DNA from: JBDZUZ01 sp040255445
Lineage (GTDB): Bacteria; Planctomycetota; Phycisphaerae; Phycisphaerales; UBA1924
Assembly: GCA_040255445.1 (NCBI GenBank)
Contig: JBDZUZ010000193.1
Span: 1 to 6,146 of the forward strand
Direction: 5' to 3'
DNA length: 6,146 bases
Position numbers and translations under genes: made by a program. Under the pieces are notes generated by a model. It searched no databases. It saw nothing but the letters and a program-made list of their open reading frames with translations, and was not told the origin of the DNA. How positions within the stretch are numbered: the stretch's first letter is position 1; every line of letters starts with the position of its first letter. This document shows, in pieces, positions 1 through 5,310 of this stretch.

Positions 1-531
1 CGCCCCTTCGGGGAAGTGCCGGTCGTAGCAGATGTACACGCCGATCTTCGCGAAGCCCAGATCGAAGACCGGGTACCCGCCGTCGCCGGGCGTGAAGTAG
101 TACTTCTCCCAGAACCCGGGATCGCAGTGCGGGATGTGGTGCTTGCGGTACTTGCCAAGCAGATTGCCGCGGCCGTCGATCACCGCCGCGGTGTTGAAGT
201 AGTAGCCCGTCATCGCCTCTTCGAGGATCGGGACGACCAACGCCATCCCGTGCTTCTTCGCGAGGTCCTGCATGTGCCTGATCGTCGGGCCGGGCCCCGA
301 AGAACCATCGATCGGCTCCGCCAGCGACCACCACTTCGCGTTCTGCTCCGCGGCGAAGTACGGCCCGAAAAAGAGTTCCTGCAGGCAGCAGACCTGCGCG
401 CCGCTCTCGGCCGCGGTCCGGATCAGGCCGATGTGCTTCTCGACCATCTCCGCCTTGATCGACGCCGGGTCCCCCTCGCCCCCGCGCTCGCAGGCCGCTT
501 GAATCAGTGCGGCCCGGACGGTCCGCGGCAT
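1..531 (-). CDS. Carbon-nitrogen hydrolase (nitrilase superfamily), beta-ureidopropionase / N-carbamoylputrescine amidase type, C-terminus cut by window edge
   Basis: The reverse strand encodes 177 residues in an open frame that runs off the left edge, so the C-terminal part (probably 100 or more residues) is missing. The nitrilase-superfamily Glu-Lys-Cys triad is visible: Glu52 in LQELFFGPYF, Lys130 in KYRKHHIP, and Cys168 in YICYDRHFPEG. The KxHIP, WEKYYFTPGD and CYDRHFPEG motifs match enzymes that hydrolyse N-carbamoyl compounds (beta-ureidopropionase in pyrimidine breakdown, N-carbamoylputrescine amidase in polyamine synthesis), releasing ammonia, CO2 and the free amine. These are cytosolic, and no signal peptide is seen. 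The ATG at 531 is supported by a strong AAGGAG seven bases upstream (539-544). It diverges from the M61 peptidase gene. Superfamily assignment is secure. The exact substrate is inferred, and the missing C-terminus prevents choosing between the two activities. Confidence 0.88.
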   Translation of the reverse strand, partial: MPRTVRAALIQAACERGGEGDPASIKAEMVEKHIGLIRTAAESGAQVCCLQELFFGPYFAAEQNAKWWSLAEPIDGSSGPGPTIRHMQDLAKKHGMALVVPILEEAMTGYYFNTAAVIDGRGNLLGKYRKHHIPHCDPGFWEKYYFTPGDGGYPVFDLGFAKIGVYICYDRHFPEGA

Positions 532-538
532 AGGCTGG

Positions 539-544
539 CTCCTT
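539..544 (-). promoter_or_regulatory. Ribosome binding site of the amidohydrolase gene
   Basis: On the minus strand AAGGAG lies seven bases before the ATG at 531. It is a near-perfect Shine-Dalgarno sequence and fixes the start of the gene. Confidence 0.75.
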
Positions 545-644
545 CGTACACACATCGAGCGCGGCGTGCGTCGGCAGGTCGCGCTCGTGCCTGCCATGAT
601 AGGAGCCGGCCCGCAACGCCTTTCGGGCCCATCCGACCGACCCC

Positions 645-648
645 GGAG
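645..648 (+). promoter_or_regulatory. Ribosome binding site of the M61 peptidase gene
   Basis: GGAG stands five bases before the ATG at 654. It supports that start, which also places a hydrophobic export-like segment at the N-terminus. Confidence 0.6.
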
Positions 649-653
649 TCGCC

Positions 654-2573
654 ATGATCAGCACCACCGCAGCGTTTGTTGCTCTCGCCGCCGCCATCCC
701 GGGCGCCCTCCGGCCGCAGCCCGAGCCCGGCCCCATTCCCCCGGCGGTCACCTACACCGTCCGCCTCGACAAGCCCCAGACCCAGACCGCCATCATCGAG
801 TACACCGCCCCCGCGGGGGACAACGGCCTCGAAGTTGCGCTCCCCACCTGGCGTCCCGGCAAGTACGAGATCCTCGACATGGCGGGGACGATCCGCTGGC
901 TCCGCGCCTTCGATGCCGCGGGCGCCGAACTCCCTGTCGCCAAGACCACCAAGAACCAGTGGCGGGTCGACGCCGCCCCGGGCACGCCGGTCACCGTGCG
1001 GTACGAGCTCTACGCCAATAGCATCGCCGACCGCACCCGGCACATCGACGACACCCACGCATTCCTGAGCCCATCGGGCGTCATGGTCTTCGCCCCCGAG
1101 CACCGCGAGAAACCCCTCACCGTCACGCTCGAGGGGCCCGAGGACTGGTCCGTCGGCACGGGCCTCGACACCGCCGCAACCGACACGCCGCGGACCCTTT
1201 CCGCTCCCAACTACGACACGCTCGTCGACTCCCCGATCGAGTTCGGCCGCCAGATCCGCACCAGCTACGAAGTCGAGGGCGTGCCGCACGAACTCGTCAT
1301 CTGGGGCGAGCCCGGCTGGACGCAGAAGCAACTCGACGATCTCACCAAGGACTTCCGCGCGATCACCGTCGCCCAGCACGCCCTCTTCCGCTCCTTCCCC
1401 TACGACCGCTACGTCTTCCTGCTGCACGTCGCCCCCGGCCTCCGCGGCGGCACCGAGCACATCAACTCGACCGTCATGAGCACCCGCGCCGAAGTGCTCC
1501 GCACCGAGGACTCCAAGCGCAATCTCCTCGGCCTCGCCAGCCACGAACTCTTCCACGCCTGGAACGTCAAGAGCTTCCGCCCCGGCGGCCTCTCGCCCTA
1601 CGACTACACGCGCGAGAACTACACAACCCAGCTCTGGATTGCCGAGGGCACCACCACCTACTACGACGATCTCATGCTCGTCCGCGCCGGCCTGATGACG
1701 CCGAAGCAATACCTCGACACCATCAAGTCAACCGTCAACGGCGAGGCCACCCGCCCCGGCCGCGCCGTCCAGAGCCTCGCCGACAGCTCCTTCGACGCCT
1801 GGATCAAGTTTAACAAACGCTGGCCCGACAGCCTCAACTCCACCGTCAACTTCTACAGCAAAGGCGCGATGGCCAGCCTCATCCTCGACATGCGCATCCG
1901 CGAAGCCACCGACAACGACCGCTCCCTCGACGATGTCATGCGCACCCTCTACCAGCGCTTCCCCCGCGGCGGCCCCGGCTACACGCCCGAGGACTTCCGC
2001 CTCATCGTCGATGAAGTCGCCAGCGACGACCTCTCCGACTTCTTCGACAACTACATCACCGGCACCGAAGAACTCCCCATGGCCGAGGCCCTCGCCACCG
2101 CCGGCCTCACACTCACATCCGACAAGACCACGCCCGACCTGACCCTCGGCCTCGAGCTCGCCGCCGCGGACGGCGGCTCGCTGGTCACCGCCGTCCGCAC
2201 CGACGGCCCCGCCTACGAAGCCGGCCTCATCGCCGACGATGTCATCATCGCCGTCAACGGCCAGCGCCTCCGCAACCTGTCCGAAGCGCTCAAGGATCTC
2301 GACAAGGCCGGCAACGCGGAAACCCCTCTGACACTCACCGTCTTCCGCCGCGACCGCCTCCGCGAGTTCGTCATCACGCCGATCCGATCCGCCGCGGGAT
2401 TCAAGCTCGAACACGCCAAGGATCCGACAGCTCTTCAGAAGGCGATCTACCGCTCGTGGCTCGGCCAGTCATGGCCCGGCGACAACGCGAAGGAAGATGC
2501 GAAAGACAGCTCGACGGACGACGGGGCGAGCGACGACAGCGAGACAGCAAGCGAGAACGAGACCGCCCGATGA
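654..2573 (+). CDS. M61-family (glycyl aminopeptidase-like) zinc metallopeptidase with PDZ domain, probably exported
   Basis: This 639-residue protein has the M61 layout. A hydrophobic N-terminus (about residues 5-18) is followed by a Pro-rich stretch, the beta-rich M61 N-terminal domain (about 30-210), the catalytic domain (about 220-480) and a PDZ domain (about 495-577). The zinc site is intact: HELFH at 297-301 followed by the family signature WNVK (303-306), with Glu331 in WIAEGTTTYYDD as third ligand. The upstream GGTEH motif (265-269) corresponds to the conserved GGxEH of the family. The PDZ core is recognisable in GPAYEAGLIADDVIIAVNG (518-536). Known members are metallo-aminopeptidases that prefer N-terminal Gly or Ala. 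The natural substrate here is unknown. The N-terminus looks like a signal peptide but lacks the usual early Lys/Arg, so export is an inference. The last 27 residues (613-639) form an acidic, Ser/Asp/Glu-rich, probably disordered tail. The stop overlaps the next gene's ATG. Confidence 0.93.
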   Translation: MISTTAAFVALAAAIPGALRPQPEPGPIPPAVTYTVRLDKPQTQTAIIEYTAPAGDNGLEVALPTWRPGKYEILDMAGTIRWLRAFDAAGAELPVAKTTKNQWRVDAAPGTPVTVRYELYANSIADRTRHIDDTHAFLSPSGVMVFAPEHREKPLTVTLEGPEDWSVGTGLDTAATDTPRTLSAPNYDTLVDSPIEFGRQIRTSYEVEGVPHELVIWGEPGWTQKQLDDLTKDFRAITVAQHALFRSFPYDRYVFLLHVAPGLRGGTEHINSTVMSTRAEVLRTEDSKRNLLGLASHELFHAWNVKSFRPGGLSPYDYTRENYTTQLWIAEGTTTYYDDLMLVRAGLMTPKQYLDTIKSTVNGEATRPGRAVQSLADSSFDAWIKFNKRWPDSLNSTVNFYSKGAMASLILDMRIREATDNDRSLDDVMRTLYQRFPRGGPGYTPEDFRLIVDEVASDDLSDFFDNYITGTEELPMAEALATAGLTLTSDKTTPDLTLGLELAAADGGSLVTAVRTDGPAYEAGLIADDVIIAVNGQRLRNLSEALKDLDKAGNAETPLTLTVFRRDRLREFVITPIRSAAGFKLEHAKDPTALQKAIYRSWLGQSWPGDNAKEDAKDSSTDDGASDDSETASENETAR

Positions 2574-3787
2574 ACGCTGCGCCCGAATCACTCGCCGGCA
2601 CGCTGCTCCTCCCCGCCGATGACACCGTCCGCCTCGCACGCGGCGTGGTCCGCCTCCGCGCCGGCACGATCACCGCCGTCGAATGCACCCCCGACGACCA
2701 ACCCCTGCCCGCGGCGGATCTCGGCGGCGAGTCGACACTGATCACACCCGGCTTCGTCGACACGCACCTCCACCTGCCGCAGTTCGACTCGATCGGGATC
2801 ACCGGGCTCGAACTCCTCGACTGGCTCGACCGCGTCATCTTCCCCGCCGAGGCCCGCTGGAAGGATGCGGACTTCGCCGCGGCGATGTGCGAGCGCGTCG
2901 CCGACCAACTGCTCGCTCACGGCACAACCGCAATCGCGGCCTACGCCACCAGCCATCCCGCCGCAGCCCGCCGCGCCATCGAAGTCCTCGGCGGCCGCGG
3001 CATTGCGGGCTTCATCGGCCAGGTGCTGATGGATCAGAACGCGCCCGCCGAGTTGTGCCGGCCGGCGTCAGAAGCGGTCCCCGCCGCGGCCTCGCTCGCC
3101 GGATGTGGACGCATCGAGCCGATCGTCTCGCCCCGTTTCGCCGTGTCGTGCTCGCGCGAGATGCTCACCGGCGCGGGCGATCTCGCCGCCCGGCTCAAGC
3201 AACCCGTCCAAACCCACCTCGCCGAAACCGTCCGCGAATGCGCCCTCGTCCAGGAGCTGCACGGACTCGATTACGTTGAGGTGTACCGCCGTGCGGGTTT
3301 GCTGACCACCCGCTGCCTGCTCGGCCACGGCATCTACCTCTCGCCAACAGACCGCGCTGTCCTCGCCGACCACGGCTCCACGATCGCCCACTGCCCCACC
3401 GCCAACCGGTTCCTGAGAGCCGGCTCGATGCACCGCGAGCACCTCCTCGCTGCGGGCATCCCCGTGTCCCTGGGCTCCGATGTCGCCGGCGGCCCCGACC
3501 GCTCCATGGTTCGCGTTGCCCGCGCCATGATCGAGACCGCCGAGTCGCTTAACACGACGACGCCCACCGCCGCGCAGTGCTGGGCACAGATCACGCGGCA
3601 GAACGCGGCGGCTCTTGCCCTCAACTCCGGCTCACTCGCGCCAGGCCTGGATGCCGATCTGCTCATCATCGAACCCGACACGCCCTGGCGTTCCTCGCCC
3701 GACCCGCTCGCAACGCTGCTCTTCGCCTGGGACGATCGCTGGCTCCGCCACACGCTCCTCCGCGGCCGCATCGCCTGGTCCGCCTGA
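2570..3787 (+). CDS. guaD: Guanine deaminase (amidohydrolase superfamily)
   Basis: This 405-residue cytosolic enzyme should convert guanine to xanthine and ammonia, a purine salvage or breakdown step. All metal-site motifs are present: HxH at His66/His68 in GFVDTHLHLPQFD, His216 in QTHLAE with the catalytic Glu219 three residues on, His253 in LGHGIYLS, and Asp304 in LGSDVAGG. Guanine-deaminase hallmarks are the HxHxPQ stretch, the LLDWLDRVIFPAE segment (82-94), SPRFAVSCS (187-195) and AHCPTAN (273-279). The general amidohydrolase family does not share this whole set. It is somewhat shorter than typical guanine deaminases of about 430-450 residues. The frame is open upstream to 2456, but I chose the ATG at 2570. 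It overlaps the peptidase stop as ATGA, it begins the normal beta-sandwich N-terminus, and the upstream extension is arginine-rich out-of-frame peptidase sequence. The Shine-Dalgarno sequence is weak, so translation is probably coupled to the peptidase gene. Confidence 0.9.
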   Translation: MNAAPESLAGTLLLPADDTVRLARGVVRLRAGTITAVECTPDDQPLPAADLGGESTLITPGFVDTHLHLPQFDSIGITGLELLDWLDRVIFPAEARWKDADFAAAMCERVADQLLAHGTTAIAAYATSHPAAARRAIEVLGGRGIAGFIGQVLMDQNAPAELCRPASEAVPAAASLAGCGRIEPIVSPRFAVSCSREMLTGAGDLAARLKQPVQTHLAETVRECALVQELHGLDYVEVYRRAGLLTTRCLLGHGIYLSPTDRAVLADHGSTIAHCPTANRFLRAGSMHREHLLAAGIPVSLGSDVAGGPDRSMVRVARAMIETAESLNTTTPTAAQCWAQITRQNAAALALNSGSLAPGLDADLLIIEPDTPWRSSPDPLATLLFAWDDRWLRHTLLRGRIAWSA

Positions 3788-3819
3788 AACGAAAGCGGCC
3801 CGCGCTGAACGCGGGCCGC
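3787..3819 (-). terminator. Intrinsic terminator between convergent genes, better suited to the minus strand
   Basis: A perfect 10-bp GC-rich stem (arms 3795-3804 and 3810-3819, GCGGCCCGCG/CGCGGGCCGC) encloses a 5-base loop. Read on the minus strand, it is followed by the T-rich run TTTCGTTT (complement of 3787-3794), the classic order for ending transcription of the membrane-protein gene. On the plus strand no T-run follows, so termination of the guanine deaminase transcript there would be weak or hairpin-only. The T-run overlaps the guanine deaminase stop codon. Confidence 0.7.
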
Positions 3820-3840
3820 ACGGTCATCTGATCATTCACG

Positions 3841-3866
3841 CATCACGCGTGCGCATCACGCGTGCG
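3841..3866. repeat. 13-bp perfect tandem duplication across a stop codon
   Basis: CATCACGCGTGCG occurs twice back to back at 3841-3853 and 3854-3866. The second copy contains the last codons and TGA stop (complement of 3856-3858) of the minus-strand membrane-protein gene. The first copy repeats the same stop trinucleotide just downstream. Each copy carries the palindrome ACGCGT. It looks like a small slippage duplication. Confidence 0.85.
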
Positions 3867-5097
3867 CAGCTCGCATCGATGTCCGCTCCGCAGCGACGAA
3901 CGCCGGCGCCGCCCGGGTGCCAAGCCAGCCGCCGACGACGCTCACCGCAAGCCCCGCGACACCGACCAGAAACGAGGTCCACAGAACGCCCTGCGCATAG
4001 TCCGATGCGGTCTCCGTGTACTCGTCGACATGCTCGCGATAGTCATCCAGGATCGCGTTGATGTCGGTCCGTGCGCTCTCGACAAGCTCGTCGACCTGAC
4101 CGCGCGTCAGGGTCGTGTTGGCCACCAGCGTCGCCTTCGCGCCGTCGAAGTCGCCCTGAACGAGGCGCAGCGCGATGGTCTGAGCCGCATCGCGGTCGAG
4201 CTGGTCGAGCGCGGTATTGATCTCGGCCTCGGTCACCATTGGCCCGCCGGGCTCATCGAGCCGCGCGGCCCGCGCTGCGAGCGTGGACTTGAACTCGCTC
4301 AGCAGGTCGCCAGCGAGGCCGGTCTCGTTCTGAGCGGTCCCCAGACGCTGCTGCAGATCTTGCGAGATACCGGCAATCACGGCGCTCACCTGCGAACGCG
4401 AGAGCGTCGTTTCCTCCGCCAGTATGCCGCGGGCCCGCTCGGTCTCGCCCACGGCGATCTGCTCGGCGATCCGCCGGATCGCCGCGACATCGAGCTGGTT
4501 GATGGCCCGCTCCGCCTCCGCGGCGGAAACACCCTCGGCGTCGGACGACGCGTAGAACGCGCCCCGATCCTTGAGCTCGGCGACAATGTCATCAACCACC
4601 GCCGAATCCCGGACGGACCAGACGCCCTGTGCAACGGCGCCGGCGGCATCCGCCGTCCCCGCCGCGGCCGATTGCAGCGCCGAAGCCGTCGTCCCAACCG
4701 TGGCCTTCACAGCCGATGCGCCCGCGCTCGCCATAGCGCTCACGCCCATCCAGCCGAGCACGAGCATCACACTGGTCGCGACCGCCCACAGCGTGCCGCC
4801 GTGGATCATGCCCGCTTCGGGGTCCTTCTCGCCGCTGATGTACCCGGCGACAACCGAAGCCACGAAGAACACGATCAGTGTGCTCAGAATCACCCACACG
4901 ATCGCGCTGATACCAAAGCCCGAACCCAGCGCATCGGCATCGGTCGCATCGATCACGCTCACACCGATCGCGGCCCCGAAGAGATACAGGAGCCAGGTCA
5001 GAGCCATCACGATCGCCAGCCCGGCGAAGATGGCCCCCCAATGCATCAGGCCGCGTCGCCCGCGGCTGACATGTTCTGTCTGGACTTGCGTGGGCAT
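3856..5097 (-). CDS. Four-helix membrane protein with a duplicated alpha-helical extracytoplasmic domain, function unassigned
   Basis: The protein has 413 residues. Three hydrophobic helices near the N-terminus (about 20-48, 63-86, 100-125) and one near the C-terminus (about 371-394) flank a soluble region of about 245 residues. The basic N-terminus (SRGRRG, 11-16) and basic C-terminal tail suggest both ends are cytoplasmic and the soluble part is outside, by the positive-inside rule. The soluble part holds two ungapped copies of a helical unit, about 191-250 and 289-348. By hand count they share 19 of 60 positions, including QLD, IA, TTLxRxQV and a Gly. The N-terminal half vaguely resembles uncharacterised bacterial membrane proteins with a WGAIFAG start and an HGxxxW third helix. 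I know of no demonstrated function. I chose the ATG at 5097 because GGAGGG lies six bases upstream and the protein then starts just before helix 1. The start at 5190 adds 31 charged residues without support. A strand-opposed open frame over the same DNA is longer but has no membrane or domain signal. Confidence 0.82.
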   Translation of the reverse strand: MPTQVQTEHVSRGRRGLMHWGAIFAGLAIVMALTWLLYLFGAAIGVSVIDATDADALGSGFGISAIVWVILSTLIVFFVASVVAGYISGEKDPEAGMIHGGTLWAVATSVMLVLGWMGVSAMASAGASAVKATVGTTASALQSAAAGTADAAGAVAQGVWSVRDSAVVDDIVAELKDRGAFYASSDAEGVSAAEAERAINQLDVAAIRRIAEQIAVGETERARGILAEETTLSRSQVSAVIAGISQDLQQRLGTAQNETGLAGDLLSEFKSTLAARAARLDEPGGPMVTEAEINTALDQLDRDAAQTIALRLVQGDFDGAKATLVANTTLTRGQVDELVESARTDINAILDDYREHVDEYTETASDYAQGVLWTSFLVGVAGLAVSVVGGWLGTRAAPAFVAAERTSMRAAHA

Positions 5098-5103
5098 TGT
5101 GTT

Positions 5104-5109
5104 CCCTCC
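5104..5109 (-). promoter_or_regulatory. Ribosome binding site of the membrane-protein gene
   Basis: On the minus strand GGAGGG sits six bases before the ATG at 5097. This strong Shine-Dalgarno sequence decides between that start and the upstream in-frame ATG at 5190. Confidence 0.75.
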
Positions 5110-5119
5110 GTGAGATGTG

Positions 5120-5133
5120 CCGCGTGGACGCGG
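5120..5133. repeat. Short inverted repeat upstream of the membrane-protein gene
   Basis: CCGCGT and ACGCGG (plus-strand 5120-5125 and 5128-5133) form a 6-bp dyad with a 2-base centre. It lies just upstream of the GGAGGG ribosome binding site. It could be an operator or a leader hairpin (5-bp stem, 4-base loop), or chance in GC-rich DNA. Confidence 0.35.
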
Positions 5134-5310
5134 ACAGGGATCGGCATCCGGCCGGCGTACAGCACGGACAGCGATCTCGCTCAGGAACAACAGACTGCGA
5201 CCACCGCGGACCCGGCTGTGTCGGCACGGGTGAATACCAAAGCGTCGCCGCCCACTCTGAGGCTTCCCTGAAGTCGATGTGAATCCGGTATCACCATGCC
5301 GCGAGCCGGC

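Larger units (their letters stand above)
532..653. promoter_or_regulatory. Divergent intergenic region, probably holding both promoters, with overlapping inverted repeats
   Basis: This 122-bp spacer lies between two head-to-head genes, so it should hold promoters for both. I cannot point to a convincing -35/-10 pair. TATCAT on the minus strand (complement of about 596-601) could be a -10 box but lacks a good partner. Three inverted repeats are visible: an 8-bp repeat CGAGCGCG/CGCGCTCG (556-563 and 580-587), a 6-bp repeat GGCAGG/CCTGCC (573-578 and 590-595), and a 6-bp repeat GGCCCG/CGGGCC (608-613 and 624-629). The first two overlap and cannot both form. They could be regulator sites or leader structure, or chance in GC-rich DNA. 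Confidence 0.45.
5098..5310 (-). other. 213-bp intergenic region upstream of the membrane-protein gene
   Basis: The spacer separates two minus-strand genes. It ends with the ribosome binding site of the downstream gene and a short inverted repeat at 5120-5133. The length suggests an independent promoter for the membrane-protein gene, but I cannot identify a convincing -35/-10 pair. I also see no strong hairpin with a T-run behind the AbgT stop codon. Short open frames crossing it have no ribosome binding site or recognisable protein features. Confidence 0.5.

Noticed and set aside
16..657. Plus-strand open frame of 213 codons over the left-edge amidohydrolase
   Set aside because: Its Arg-rich translation has no recognisable motif. 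The minus strand carries the intact Glu-Lys-Cys triad and a strong ribosome binding site.
504..1709. Minus-strand open frame of 401 codons opposite the M61 peptidase
   Set aside because: Its low-complexity Gly/Val/Glu/Ala-rich translation mirrors the codon bias of the real gene, and the M61 zinc site is on the plus strand.
1728..2414. Minus-strand open frame of 228 codons opposite the C-terminal half of the peptidase
   Set aside because: Its composition is Gly/Glu/Ala/Val-rich with no motif, and it lies opposite the PDZ domain and catalytic region, so it is a shadow.
2456..2569. N-terminal extension of guanine deaminase from the ATG at 2456
   Set aside because: The added 38 residues are Arg-rich out-of-frame peptidase sequence. 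The ATGA overlap at 2570 gives a normal family N-terminus.
5098..5190. N-terminal extension of the membrane protein from the ATG at 5190
   Set aside because: It would place the strong GGAGGG inside the coding sequence and add a charged, Pro-rich leader. The ATG at 5097 is better supported.
3862..5271. Plus-strand open frame of 469 codons opposite the membrane-protein gene
   Set aside because: It is longer than the gene on the other strand, but its translation is Arg/His/Gly-rich with no domain, membrane segment or ribosome binding site. The minus-strand reading has clear helices, an internal repeat and a GGAGGG. Long antisense frames are normal in GC-rich DNA.
5097..5282. Small plus-strand open frame of 61 codons in the spacer
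   Set aside because: It has no ribosome binding site and no recognisable protein features, and it overlaps the ribosome binding site region of the opposite gene.
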